This document shows positions 24,547-33,406 of a stretch of DNA of 64,000 bases, piece by piece; within the stretch, counting starts at the first letter, position 1, and every line of letters starts with the position of its first letter. The stretch comes from UBA1431 sp002329665 (GTDB lineage Bacteria > Bacillota > Clostridia > Christensenellales > UBA1431). Below the pieces are notes generated by a model, which ran no database searches, was not told where the DNA came from, and was given only the letters and a program-made list of their open reading frames with translations. The position numbers and the translations under genes were made by a program. The stretch is from contig JAXGXY010000006.1 in the NCBI GenBank assembly GCA_040772545.1, positions 1 through 64,000 of the forward strand, given 5' to 3'.

Positions 24547-26211
24547 CTACTTTATACTGTCAGGATCGACGGCCTTGGGGATATTCTTGATCTCCTCCCA
24601 ACGCGCGTCGCTGATGACATAGCCCGTCATCGGCCCGGTATAAGCGTTCGGACAATTGACAGCGCTTAACACGTTGAAATCTTTGTCCAGTATGGCCGAG
24701 GTATGGAGGTAGTCGCCTGTGACGTGCTGCAAAGTGATTTTGAACAAGCTATCGGCAACATCCTCGAAGCCCGCCCTGTAGAGCGCCTTTACCATGTCGA
24801 TGCCGGTTATTTTGCGCTCCAGCAGGCCCTGCGCGGCCTTGAGGTCTTCCACGACGGTGCGGTCGGGCATATCCTTGCTGCCGTGGGCATACGTCGCGGC
24901 CTCCACTTCCTCGTCGGTGATTTCGGGCAGCCCGAGTTCCTTGAAAAGCGCCTGCATAACGCGTGCCGCCCTGTTGCGTGCGGCGACAACCTCTTCCTCG
25001 GATACGGGTTTCAGTCCGCCGTCGATCTTGAGGTCGCGCTGGATGACGTTCCAGTCGTCATAGTCCTCGGCATCCCAGTTGGACCCCGCGAACATGTTGT
25101 CGTAGTTGGGTACCGCCGAATAGCCGGAACACAGGAAGTCGGTTCCGGGCACGAACTGCATGAGCGAGCGCGCGACCCTCCTCAGGTCGGAGTGCGTGAA
25201 CGTCTGGTCGTTGGAGGACGCGACCTCCATGTCGAGCATGGCGCCGATGACGTTCTCCGCAAGGATGGCGCGTATGCCCGAGGGGAACGCCGCAGGAACG
25301 CCGACGCAGCTCACGGAGCCGTTCTGCGTGCCCTGCACGCCCGCGCCCTTGGTCACGTACTGGCAGCGCGCCTCGAGATAGAGCATGGACTTGCCCTCGG
25401 CGTAACCCATCTGCACCTCGGAGCCCGTCCCGGAGGTAAACCTCATCTTCAGGCCGCGCGAAGCGTAGCAGGATGCGAGGAACGACTTGGACCAGGGCGT
25501 ATCGTCGCCGTCGATGAACACGGGCTCGGTCCCGTATACGGACACCGTCTCGGCGTAGGCCGTAAAGCCGCGCATGCCCAGCAGGAGCTCGGTGGCTTCC
25601 TCCACGGCGCACTGCGTGAGTATCCCCGGCCGGCCGACCTGCGCGCCGACCATGAGGGCCATGGCGTTGAAGGGCGCATAGCGCACGATGCCCACGGTGG
25701 TCTCCAGTTCGTCGAAACCGCGCAGCGCGGCTTCGGCGGCATCCGCCGCAATCTGAACAGGCTGGTCCTTCACGTTTGTAACATGGGCCTGGTTGGACGG
25801 GAACAGCCGCGGCCGCATCTTGGTCAGCGCCATCATCATTTCCAGCACGTTCATCTTATTAAGGATGTCCGTGACCTTCGCAGGAGTCATGGCCGTGGTA
25901 TACTTCACGATTTCGTCGCGCGGCACGTTGATGTCGCACAGCATCCGCGCAAACTCCAGCGAATCGATAGCCATAGCCTCCTCGGCATAATCCAGGTTGA
26001 TCGCATGATCGGCAATGAAAGTGTCGAGCATGTCGAAATCGGCCCTCTTCTTGCCGTCGAGCTCGGTGACCCTTCCATTCTCGATTTTTATGCTCGGCTT
26101 GGGATCGAAGGGGCTGTTCATGGTGATCAGCCCGACCTCCGGCCACTCCTGTACGTAACCGTCCTGGTTGACAGGCCTTTGCGCCAGAACTTCAAAGCGC
26201 TTGGATTTCAT
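24547..26211 (-). CDS. pduC: PduC, diol dehydratase large subunit
   Basis: A 554-residue catalytic alpha subunit, the exact size of the family. It converts 1,2-propanediol to propionaldehyde with adenosylcobalamin through radical chemistry. Clear family blocks are RPVNQDGYVQEWPEVGLI near the N-terminus, TTVGIVRYAPFNAMA, and the active-site region FTSGTGSEVQMGYAEGKSML. It would also accept glycerol, as all such enzymes do to some degree. The gene lies 39 bases after pduB. Confidence 0.97.
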   Translation of the reverse strand: MKSKRFEVLAQRPVNQDGYVQEWPEVGLITMNSPFDPKPSIKIENGRVTELDGKKRADFDMLDTFIADHAINLDYAEEAMAIDSLEFARMLCDINVPRDEIVKYTTAMTPAKVTDILNKMNVLEMMMALTKMRPRLFPSNQAHVTNVKDQPVQIAADAAEAALRGFDELETTVGIVRYAPFNAMALMVGAQVGRPGILTQCAVEEATELLLGMRGFTAYAETVSVYGTEPVFIDGDDTPWSKSFLASCYASRGLKMRFTSGTGSEVQMGYAEGKSMLYLEARCQYVTKGAGVQGTQNGSVSCVGVPAAFPSGIRAILAENVIGAMLDMEVASSNDQTFTHSDLRRVARSLMQFVPGTDFLCSGYSAVPNYDNMFAGSNWDAEDYDDWNVIQRDLKIDGGLKPVSEEEVVAARNRAARVMQALFKELGLPEITDEEVEAATYAHGSKDMPDRTVVEDLKAAQGLLERKITGIDMVKALYRAGFEDVADSLFKITLQHVTGDYLHTSAILDKDFNVLSAVNCPNAYTGPMTGYVISDARWEEIKNIPKAVDPDSIK

Positions 26212-26250
26212 GATTTCACTTCACCTTCCTACCTTGTGTTTTCCCTAACT

Positions 26251-27036
26251 TTAGATATAGGGTGTGGTCGATGACTTAAGCTCTTCGCCTGTCATGGGCC
26301 CAAGCAGTTTCTTGCCGACTTCGCGCGCGGCAATGATCGCCTGGCGCACGGCGCCGGAATCGCCGGACACAAAAACAATGACCTCGTTGGAGAAGCTCGT
26401 CCCGCCTGCCGGCGAGGCATATCCAACAAGGTCCACATTGGCTGCCTTGAGCGCCGTATCGGCCATGACCACGCCGATCGCGGCCGGAGCGCCCACACTG
26501 ATGCCGAAGGCCTTTCCGAGGGGAGCGTTGAAAGCCTTGTTGAGGGCGTAGCTCGCGCGGGCCGTGTACTGGAGTTCGAGGTGCCCCGCGGCGGACCCGT
26601 ACACATCGCCGAAAGTACGCGTGATTTCTTTGAGCGTCACTTCGACGGCGCGCTTCGCGTCCGATACGTCCTCGGCGCCGAAGATGATCAAGCTACCGTG
26701 CCCGGCGCCGCCTTCCGTGTCGCGTGGGAGTTCGATCTTGAGTATCTCGGTGTTGGTGGCCTTGACCGCTTCGTCGGCCGCAAAAATGTGCGGCCCTGCG
26801 CCGGTCCGGGCCCCGACGATGCCGATCGACTTGTACTTCGCGTCGATCCCCATCGCTTCGTGGAGATGGGCATCGACATTTGCGATGACCAGGCCGATGG
26901 TCCTGCCGATGGGATTGATCCCCACGAATTCCGTCAGGTTGCAGTTGCCGACCGTCGCGGCTGCTGCGGGAGCAGTGGCATCGCCGACTTTCTTCATGAC
27001 TTCGTCCATGATCTGGGTAATCAATTCTTCTTTCAT
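26251..27036 (-). CDS. pduB: PduB, trimeric BMC-T shell protein
   Basis: A 261-residue shell protein with two BMC domains after a 35-residue N-terminal helix (MKEELITQIMDEVMKKVG). In Salmonella that N-terminal extension ties the enzyme core to the shell and a shorter PduB' is made from an internal start; no internal ATG is seen near the corresponding place here. Segments such as EFVGINPIGRTIGLVIANVD and GRAGAGP-like GARTGAGPHIFA match PduB. It lies 55 bases after pduA. Confidence 0.95.
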   Translation of the reverse strand: MKEELITQIMDEVMKKVGDATAPAAAATVGNCNLTEFVGINPIGRTIGLVIANVDAHLHEAMGIDAKYKSIGIVGARTGAGPHIFAADEAVKATNTEILKIELPRDTEGGAGHGSLIIFGAEDVSDAKRAVEVTLKEITRTFGDVYGSAAGHLELQYTARASYALNKAFNAPLGKAFGISVGAPAAIGVVMADTALKAANVDLVGYASPAGGTSFSNEVIVFVSGDSGAVRQAIIAAREVGKKLLGPMTGEELKSSTTPYI

Positions 27037-27091
27037 AACGATTCCTCCGTTACAGATTTTGGTTTATCCGGCCATCCGTTGCCCGGCCGGG

Positions 27092-27370
27092 TCAGTCGCC
27101 CTGGGGAAGGATCTTCTCAACGTCGGTGTGGGGACGGGGGATGACGTGTACGGATACGACCGTTCCGACCTTTTCGGCCGCTACGGCACCCGCGTCGGTG
27201 GCTGCCTTGACGGCGCCAACGTCTCCCCTGACCATGACCGTCACAAGCCCGGAACCGATCTTTTCGTAGCCTACGAGCGCGACGTTCGCCGATTTGACCA
27301 TGGCGTCCGCCGCTTCGATCGCACCTACGAGACCTTTGGTCTCAACCATGCCCAGCGCTTCCTTCGTCAT
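27092..27370 (-). CDS. pduA: PduA, hexameric BMC-H shell protein
   Basis: A 92-residue canonical BMC-H protein, the main facet tile of the organelle and the channel for propanediol. ALGMVETKGLVGAIEAAD opens the fold, and VIPRPHTDVEKILP closes it. The ribosome binding site AAGGAGG is well placed. It is the first gene of the operon, with an 81-base leader behind a TATAAT at 27451-27456. Confidence 0.97.
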   Translation of the reverse strand: MTKEALGMVETKGLVGAIEAADAMVKSANVALVGYEKIGSGLVTVMVRGDVGAVKAATDAGAVAAEKVGTVVSVHVIPRPHTDVEKILPQGD

Positions 27371-27450
27371 ACGGTTAACCTCCTTAGAATTCTTCGAATC
27401 TGCGCTCCCTCGCAGTTTTGTTCGCGCACGAATCGGTAGCTATTGCACTC

Positions 27451-27603
27451 ATTATAGCTGCGGGTCTATTGCAATGTATTGGTTAGATGCTATACATTTT
27501 GTCGTTATCAGCAAACTTGACAATCGACAAAAACAACGGTTAGAATAAGGTGTTACTTTTTGTTGCAAGCACACATCGAGGTTTTTTCATCATAACGACA
27601 AAA
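27451..27603. promoter_or_regulatory. Divergent pduA / sensor-kinase regulatory region with repeated ATAACGACAAAA sites
   Basis: The minus strand carries TATAAT (27451-27456) for pduA but no good -35 box, as expected for an activated promoter. A 12-base sequence ATAACGACAAAA occurs once on the minus strand (27497-27508) and once on the plus strand (27592-27603); a related CGACAAAAA is at 27525-27533. The first copy is centred about 50 bases upstream of the -10, a usual activator position. These are candidate sites for the AraC-type regulator encoded next door. Confidence 0.55.
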
Positions 27604-27640
27604 AAATCCCCCTACTTCGCCTGCTAAGGGAGAGAATCTT

Positions 27641-28870
27641 ATGAAAACCGTTATGCAAATCTCGGATTATATCGATCTCGACGTGCTACAAAGCATCCAG
27701 AACCACTTCACCACGGCTACGAGCCTCGCCGCCGTCACTGTGGACTACCGAGGGGAGCCCATCACGGAATACAGCCGGTTTTCCACATTCTGCGTGAAGC
27801 TCCGCAAAAAGGACCGGTGCCGTGAACTCTGCTACGAATGCGATGCCCACGGCGGCCTGCAATCCGCCATAGCGATGCGGCCCTACATATATAAATGCCA
27901 CGCGGGCCTCGTGGATTTCGCCGTGCCCATCATCGTATACGGGACGTACATAGGCGCGATGCTCTGCGGACAGGTACGCCTGCCGCCCGAGGACGAGGGG
28001 AAACTGAGCAACATCATCGAAAGGAAGGTGGACTGGCTCGACGACCCCGAACTGGTCGCTGCCGCCGCCGACATTCCCACCATCTCCTATGATAAATTAT
28101 TGGCCGCCGCCAACATGCTCTACGAAATCGCCAACTACCTCGTGCAAAGCAAAATCATCCACTACGACCGCGAAGAACTCAACCTGAAACAGCGCAAGCT
28201 CATAGAAGAGACCCATAAACGCGTAGAACTGGAGAAAACGCTCAAGGAAATGGAATGGAAGACGCTCCAGCTCAACGTCAACCCCCATTTCCTCTTTAAC
28301 GCACTGAATACGGTCGGGCGCCTGGCTTTGCTGGAGAACGCGTCCAAGACGGAAGAGGCGATGTATGCCCTGGCCGAAATCATGCGTTATACCCAGCAGC
28401 GCAATACCATGGTCTCGCTCTCCGAAGAGATCGAGTTCGTGAAGAACTACCTCAAGGTACAGTCCATACGCTTCGGCGACAGGCTCCGGTATACCCTCGA
28501 CATCCACGAGGACCTGATGGGCCTGGAGTGCCCCTACAACACCATACAGCCGTTCCTCGAAAACTGCATCAACTACGTCGTCGAAAAAGAGCCGGAAGGA
28601 GGCGACATCACGCTCAAGGCGCGCGCCGAAGGCAAAAATCTCGTAATCGAGATTGCCGACAACGGTAAGGGCATGGACAGCGCCCGTATCAAGCGCATCC
28701 TCGACGGAGCGGAGTACCTGCGCCAGAACGAGAGCGGTTTCGGGATCTACAGCGTATCGAGGCGTCTGAACCAGGCCTACGGCGGCAAAGCCTCACTTCA
28801 TATCGAAAGCGTCGACGAGGGATTTGCTGGCACGCGCATCACCATCACCCTGCCCCTGAAGATGAGGTGA
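27641..28870 (+). CDS. PocR-domain sensor histidine kinase (LytS/YesM type)
   Basis: A 409-residue protein with no membrane segment. Residues about 10-175 form a PocR ligand-binding domain with a cysteine set (CRELCYECDAHGG; YKCHAGLVDFAVPI), the domain used in PocR regulators to sense propanediol-type ligands. A coiled stretch (about 180-210) leads to the His_kinase domain with the phosphorylated histidine in VNPHFLFNAL, and a HATPase domain with NCINYVVEK and IADNGKGMDSA. It would sense a small diol in the cytoplasm and phosphorylate the regulator encoded one base downstream. Divergent from the pdu operon. Confidence 0.92.
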   Translation: MKTVMQISDYIDLDVLQSIQNHFTTATSLAAVTVDYRGEPITEYSRFSTFCVKLRKKDRCRELCYECDAHGGLQSAIAMRPYIYKCHAGLVDFAVPIIVYGTYIGAMLCGQVRLPPEDEGKLSNIIERKVDWLDDPELVAAAADIPTISYDKLLAAANMLYEIANYLVQSKIIHYDREELNLKQRKLIEETHKRVELEKTLKEMEWKTLQLNVNPHFLFNALNTVGRLALLENASKTEEAMYALAEIMRYTQQRNTMVSLSEEIEFVKNYLKVQSIRFGDRLRYTLDIHEDLMGLECPYNTIQPFLENCINYVVEKEPEGGDITLKARAEGKNLVIEIADNGKGMDSARIKRILDGAEYLRQNESGFGIYSVSRRLNQAYGGKASLHIESVDEGFAGTRITITLPLKMR

Positions 28871-28877
28871 CATGCAA

Positions 28878-29918
28878 ATGGCAAAGGTGCTTATCGTCGA
28901 AGACGAAGAAATCGAGCGCATCGTACTAAGAAAGATCATAGTGGAAAATTTCCATGATATAGAACTCGTGGCCGAGGCGGTGAACGGCACCGACGCCATC
29001 GCCATCATCGACGAAAACGCCTTCGACCTGGTCATCCTCGACATAAATATCCCCGGCATCAACGGGCTCGATGTGTGTGAGGCCCTCAAGACCAAGTATC
29101 CGGATACGGGCGTTGTCATCACCACGGCCTACAGCAAATTCGAATTCGCCTTCCGCGCCATCAAAATAAAGGTCAACGATTATCTTCTCAAGCCGGTCCG
29201 CCCGCAGAAAATCATCGACTGCGTCAACTCCATAATGAATGACAGGCGCAATTCCGCGCCCGCCCCAAGCGACCAGTACCTGGAAAAACTGAGCATGCAT
29301 ATCAGGGAATACTCCTACCGGGATACGGTCAAATGCCTGCGCGACACGCTTGTCGAAATATACGAGCGGTATACGGATCTAGGCACCATCTCCAGCATCG
29401 TTTCAAGGATCGCCAATAAAATCGCGGAGACTGCCATGCTGATGGGGCTGGACATCGAGACCAAGCACCAGTATCAGATCTACTACCTGAAGCAGCGGCT
29501 CGCCCCTTACGACAACCGATCCGATATCTATTTCAAGCTCCTTTCCATGGTCAATGCCATTTTTGACGAACTGCTCCGTTCCAGCAAATTCAACAAGAAC
29601 GATTTTAAATTCATCATCAATTATATAGAACGCAACATCGGCCAGAACATCACGCTCAACGACGTTGCGTCCCAGGCCAACATCAGCACCTACTACCTGA
29701 GCAAACTGTTCAAGCGGGAAATGGGCGTGAACTTCGTCGCCTATCTGGCCGACAGGCGGATAGAGCTGGCCAAGGATATGCTCCAACGAACCGAGATCCC
29801 CATTATGAACATCGCCATGGAACTCTCTTTCAACGAACCCAACTATTTCAGCCGTGTTTTCAAAAAGAAGACCGGCTTTACCCCCTCGGAATACCGCGAC
29901 CGGTCGAGGGAGATTTGA
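28878..29918 (+). CDS. Response regulator with AraC-type DNA-binding domain (probable pdu activator)
   Basis: About 346 residues. The receiver domain starts MAKVLIVEDEEIERI and has the phosphoryl-acceptor aspartate in LVILDINIPG. Residues about 250-345 are a double helix-turn-helix of the AraC family (ITLNDVASQANISTYYLSKLF; SFNEPNYFSRVFKKKTG). AGGTGA overlaps the kinase stop and is better spaced for ATG 28878 than 28872. It forms a two-component pair with the kinase and probably activates pduA. Its 3' end faces an opposing cobalamin riboswitch RNA. Confidence 0.92.
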   Translation: MAKVLIVEDEEIERIVLRKIIVENFHDIELVAEAVNGTDAIAIIDENAFDLVILDINIPGINGLDVCEALKTKYPDTGVVITTAYSKFEFAFRAIKIKVNDYLLKPVRPQKIIDCVNSIMNDRRNSAPAPSDQYLEKLSMHIREYSYRDTVKCLRDTLVEIYERYTDLGTISSIVSRIANKIAETAMLMGLDIETKHQYQIYYLKQRLAPYDNRSDIYFKLLSMVNAIFDELLRSSKFNKNDFKFIINYIERNIGQNITLNDVASQANISTYYLSKLFKREMGVNFVAYLADRRIELAKDMLQRTEIPIMNIAMELSFNEPNYFSRVFKKKTGFTPSEYRDRSREI

Positions 29919-30171
29919 ATCTAAAGGCTGATACGGCGCGCTTTCACTCCTTTCGTCCTTGCGACTGCCGCAAGCAGGGGCTGAAGAGGTTAACCCCTGC
30001 ATATGCGGCAACCGGCAGGTAGGGGTTTGGTGAAACCATGTATTGCATACAGGCGGGGGCAATCCCCAATAGGCGTGGGCATTAATCCCTCTTTCGCCTG
30101 CGAACGCGCTTCATAATGCCGAAGAGACACGGTTAACAGGGACTCTTTATTTCTCTGGTTACAAAGCCATA

Positions 30172-30204
30172 GAAAACCCTCTTGCGCACGCACATGCAAG
30201 AGGG
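30172..30204 (-). terminator. Expression-platform terminator of the orphan cobalamin riboswitch
   Basis: On the minus strand CCCTCTTGC pairs with GCAAGAGGG, followed by TTTTC. It is placed after the aptamer in the same way as the terminator at 33320-33352 before btuF. No gene is found behind it on this strand before the response-regulator gene is met in antisense at 29918. Confidence 0.85.
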
Positions 30205-30258
30205 TTTATCGTAAAAGCCGAATTCCTGTTCCCGCCCTCCGCAGGCCGCACTGGTTTT

Positions 30259-30423
30259 CGATACCGGGCAGGCTTCCTGGCTCGGCTTCATCCTCGCCGG
30301 AAGCCTTCCCGTCCATCGGGACAGTGGCGTATTCTCCGGTCCGTCAGCCATACAGTAGCGGGGGCTGCAACGGATTCTCACCGTTTTTCCTATTATCCTG
30401 CGCCTTGGCAGGCACCCGTATCG
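30259..30423 (-). promoter_or_regulatory. Cobalamin riboswitch, orphan, antisense to the response-regulator 3' region
   Basis: Read on the minus strand the segment has the class hallmarks: P1 stem CGATAC/GTATCG, GGGTGCC, the CAGCCCCCGC core, GCCACTG (B12 box), GGGAAGGC, and the conserved GATGAAGCCGAGCCAGGA. A 10-base inverted repeat (ATCGCTGTAT) lies just upstream. It is almost the same as the riboswitch at 33407-33569. Downstream (30171 to 29919) no protein-coding gene with a ribosome binding site can be supported on the minus strand, so read-through when B12 is scarce would make RNA antisense to the response-regulator mRNA. Confidence 0.93.
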
Positions 30424-30442
30424 CTGTATTCTGTTTTCCTGC

Positions 30443-30472
30443 ATCTTACCATACAGCGATCCTGTGCGGAAA
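30443..30472 (-). promoter_or_regulatory. Candidate own promoter of the orphan riboswitch
   Basis: TTTCCG (30467-30472), an 18-base spacer, and TAAGAT (30443-30448), 20 bases before the aptamer. The btuF riboswitch has a matching TTTCGC / TAAGAT pair at the same distance, which supports both. Confidence 0.5.
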
Positions 30473-30520
30473 GATACATTTTTGTTCACGCCTGAAAATT
30501 TTTTTCTCCTGCTTGTCGGG

Positions 30521-31339
30521 TCATCCCCGCGCCGCCTCGCGGATCTCCACTCCGTTCGCCGCCGCGCCGTAACGGGGGAAAAGGCAGGGTTCCCCGGTCT
30601 GAGGATGCGGGATCTTTATAAGGCGGACGCCGTATACCTCGTCCACCACTTCTCCCCTCAGTTGGGACGGGAACCCAAACGCGCGCAGACGGCCGCCGTC
30701 GAGCAGGGCGATGTTGTCGCAGTAGTGAAGCGCGAGGTTGAGGTCGTGCAGTACGCACACGATCGTCATGCCGGTTCGAACCGCCGACGCGCGCATGAAT
30801 TCCATGACCTCGAGCTGATAGCGGATATCCAGGCCGGTTATCGGCTCATCCAGCAGCAGCACGGGCGTTTGCTGGGCGAAGGCCCGCGCGACCACAACCC
30901 GCTGCCATTCGCCGCCGCTGAGCCGGGTAACGGGGCGGTCGGCCAAATGGGTGATGCCGCTGTGCGCCATGGATGCGCGCGCGATAGCCAGATCCTTATC
31001 GGATTCCCCCTGAAAGCGGCTCAGCCAGGGATGGCGTCCCATCAGCACCACGTCCAGCACGGTGAAATCGAAGTCCAGCCGCGAATTCTGCGGCACGAGC
31101 GCCACCAGCCGCGCCAGCTCCCTGGTCGAATAACTGCGTACGTCCTTTCCGTTTATCATGACGTTTCCCGATTTCGGGGCCAGCAACGCGTTGATCAGCC
31201 GAAGCAGCGTCGATTTCCCCGAACCGTTGGGCCCGATAATCCCGGTAACGGTGCCTTTTTGCATGGACAGGGTAACATCGAAGAGGACGTCCCTTCCGTT
31301 ATAGGCAAAGCTCAGTCCATTGATCTTAATCAGCGCCAT
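30521..31339 (-). CDS. btuD: Cobalamin ABC transporter ATP-binding protein (BtuD-like)
   Basis: A 272-residue FecE/BtuD family ATPase. Walker A is GPNGSGKST, the signature is LSGGEWQRV, and Walker B is LLLDEPITGLD. It is the third gene of a binding protein, permease, ATPase operon under a cobalamin riboswitch, so vitamin B12 is the likely substrate. It would feed the pdu B12 enzyme. It lies 30 bases after the permease gene and is followed by the orphan riboswitch. Confidence 0.93.
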   Translation of the reverse strand: MALIKINGLSFAYNGRDVLFDVTLSMQKGTVTGIIGPNGSGKSTLLRLINALLAPKSGNVMINGKDVRSYSTRELARLVALVPQNSRLDFDFTVLDVVLMGRHPWLSRFQGESDKDLAIARASMAHSGITHLADRPVTRLSGGEWQRVVVARAFAQQTPVLLLDEPITGLDIRYQLEVMEFMRASAVRTGMTIVCVLHDLNLALHYCDNIALLDGGRLRAFGFPSQLRGEVVDEVYGVRLIKIPHPQTGEPCLFPRYGAAANGVEIREAARG

Positions 31340-31369
31340 GATTCTCTCCTTTTTCCGATCTGTCTACGG

Positions 31370-32401
31370 TCATACGCTGCTCCTTCGCAGAAGGTAGATG
31401 AAGAAGGGGCCTCCGAGCATGGCGGTCAGTATGCCGACCGGCAGTTCCAGGGGCGCGATGATGATGCGCGAAACCAGGTCTATCGCCAGCAGATACAGGC
31501 CGCCGCCGATGAAAGAAAACGGCAGCAGGACACGGTGGTCCGGTCCGATGACAAGGCGCATGGCGTGCGGCACCATCAGGCCCACGAAGCCGATGATCCC
31601 GCACGCCGACACCGCGGCTGCGACGGCCAGCGAGGACGAGGCGATGAGGGTTTTGCGCACGCGGGGCACATGCACGCCCAGGCTCTGCGCTTCCTCGTCC
31701 CCCATGAGCATCGCATTGAGGTCGCGCGTATAAAACATACAGACGCCGCATCCTATTATTACAAGCGGGATGCACCACACGGCCTTATGCCAGGACGCGT
31801 TACCGAAACTCCCCATCGTCCAGGAGATGATCCCCTCCAGCTTATCGTGGTTCATAGCCAGCAGGCCGTTCATGACCGCTGCCAAAAAGGAGCTGAGCGC
31901 GGTCCCGGCCAGCAGGAGGGACAGCATGCTCATGCGTCCTCTCACGCGGGACAACTGGTAGACCAGCAAAACCGTGACCAGGCTGAACCCGAAGGCAAAG
32001 ACCGTGATGCTGCCCAGCCCCAGCAAGCTCGCGCCGCCGAAGACCAATGTCGCGACCGTTGCGCCCAGCCCCGCGCCCGACGATACGCCGAGGATACCGG
32101 GGTCCGCCATGGGGTTTTTGAAAACGCCCTGCATGCATGCGCCCGAAACGGCCAGCGCCGCGCCGACGAAGAAGGCCAGCAGCACCCGGGGCAGGCGGAC
32201 CATCGTAATGATGTTGTACGCCATGGTATCGCTGCTCGCGCGCCCGGTAATTATGTCGGCGAACACGGATACCGTGCGCTCGACGGATATCCCCGCGCTG
32301 CCCATCATGCAGGACAGGATCAGCAGCACGACGCTGAGGACTGCGATGACGGATACGGTGACGATGATCCGGCGCCTGCGGAGCGCAAACGTTTTTGCCA
32401 A
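31370..32401 (-). CDS. btuC: Cobalamin ABC transporter permease (BtuC-like)
   Basis: A 343-residue FecCD-family membrane protein with about ten membrane helices. The conserved VRLPRVLLAFFVGAALAVSG and the loop GDEEAQSLGVHVPRVR that couples to the ATPase are both present. It forms the channel for B12. It is 37 bases after the binding-protein gene. Confidence 0.93.
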   Translation of the reverse strand: MAKTFALRRRRIIVTVSVIAVLSVVLLILSCMMGSAGISVERTVSVFADIITGRASSDTMAYNIITMVRLPRVLLAFFVGAALAVSGACMQGVFKNPMADPGILGVSSGAGLGATVATLVFGGASLLGLGSITVFAFGFSLVTVLLVYQLSRVRGRMSMLSLLLAGTALSSFLAAVMNGLLAMNHDKLEGIISWTMGSFGNASWHKAVWCIPLVIIGCGVCMFYTRDLNAMLMGDEEAQSLGVHVPRVRKTLIASSSLAVAAAVSACGIIGFVGLMVPHAMRLVIGPDHRVLLPFSFIGGGLYLLAIDLVSRIIIAPLELPVGILTAMLGGPFFIYLLRRSSV

Positions 32402-32438
32402 GCCGGTGTTCCCCCTTCAGTCAGACAGGCAGGCCCTT

Positions 32439-33299
32439 TTACTCGGCGGGATGCAGGAGCTTTGCCATACGCACCAGCGCATCGACGATACGTGGGGCGG
32501 CACGGCTGGATGTGTCATAGTCGATGGCGTACACCCTGTCCTCCCGCACGGCGCGCAGCCCCTGGTAATTGGGCGACGCCTTGAAGTTCACGGCATCCTC
32601 CTTTGGGCCCGAGATCAGGATCACGTCGGGGTCGTCGGCAAAAATCTGTTCGCGCGTATAACTCGGCCAGGGGACCGAGATGTCCTTCGTAACGCAATCG
32701 GCGTGCGCCATTTCGAGCATGTCGGTAATGAAGGACCCCTGCCCGACGGTGTAATCCCCCTGATCCCCGAAGCTTACGGCATAATACACCTTCGGGGTTT
32801 TGCCGTCGGCGGCTGCGATGGTTTCGGCCTCGGCTTCCTTTTCCCGCATGTCGGAAATCACCTGCGTCGCGTCCGCGCCGATGGTCCTGGCCGTCAGCTC
32901 GATGGCGTCATAGATCCCTTCGTAAGAGGTCGCCTCGTTTACCACGACGTTCGCTCCCATGTCCTGGAGCTGCTTTACGGCATCCTCCTGTATCCCTTTG
33001 CCGGCGAATATAACGTCCGGTTCCAGCGCCTGGATGGCCTCCAGGTTCGGGCCGCTGAAATCGCCCACCTTGGGCAGGTCATTGGCCCCGGCGGGATAAT
33101 TGCTGTATAAATCGACGCCGACCACCTTATCGCCCATGCCGAGCGCGTATACGATCTCGGTGGCGGCGGGGTGCAGGCAGACGATGCGCTCCACCTCTCC
33201 CCCGGCAACCGCCTCATCCTGATCCGGCGCCGCTTGCGAACATCCCATAAAAACCAGCGACAACAGCACAAGCCCCATCAGGCATGCGATCCGTTTCAT
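32439..33299 (-). CDS. btuF: Cobalamin-binding lipoprotein (BtuF-like)
   Basis: A 286-residue periplasmic-binding protein of the helical-backbone class used for B12 and siderophores. It has a lipoprotein signal ending VFMGC. The mature protein has RIVCLHPAATEIVYALG and LEAIQALEPDVIFAG, typical of BtuF/FepB. The start at 33299 follows GGGAGG; the open frame extends to 33371 but that region is the riboswitch terminator. Regulation by the cobalamin riboswitch directly upstream supports B12 as ligand. Confidence 0.93.
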   Translation of the reverse strand: MKRIACLMGLVLLSLVFMGCSQAAPDQDEAVAGGEVERIVCLHPAATEIVYALGMGDKVVGVDLYSNYPAGANDLPKVGDFSGPNLEAIQALEPDVIFAGKGIQEDAVKQLQDMGANVVVNEATSYEGIYDAIELTARTIGADATQVISDMREKEAEAETIAAADGKTPKVYYAVSFGDQGDYTVGQGSFITDMLEMAHADCVTKDISVPWPSYTREQIFADDPDVILISGPKEDAVNFKASPNYQGLRAVREDRVYAIDYDTSSRAAPRIVDALVRMAKLLHPAE

Positions 33300-33319
33300 A
33301 AATATCCCTCCCAATACAG

Positions 33320-33352
33320 AAAAATCCCTTTCGCATCGTACGTGCAAAAGGG
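33320..33352 (-). terminator. Riboswitch terminator before btuF
   Basis: On the minus strand CCCTTTTGCA pairs with TGCGAAAGGG and is followed by TTTTT. It would stop transcription ahead of btuF when B12 is bound. Confidence 0.85.
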
Positions 33353-33406
33353 TAAACGGCCAGTTTCTCATACTATCCCCACCCTCCGCGGGTCGTACAT
33401 TTTATT

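Noticed and set aside
24703..26274. A 523-codon open frame opposite pduC
   Set aside because: Mirror frame of a certain gene, no ribosome site and no motif.
29990..30199. Minus-strand frame of 69 codons behind the orphan riboswitch
   Set aside because: It begins inside the terminator stem, has no good ribosome site for its first ATG and no recognisable motif. An inner 30-codon frame has only a weak site, so no gene was called.
30464..32584. A 706-codon open frame on the plus strand
   Set aside because: It is antisense to btuD and btuC, is rich in H, R, Q and D as expected for a mirror of high-G+C genes, and has no domain.
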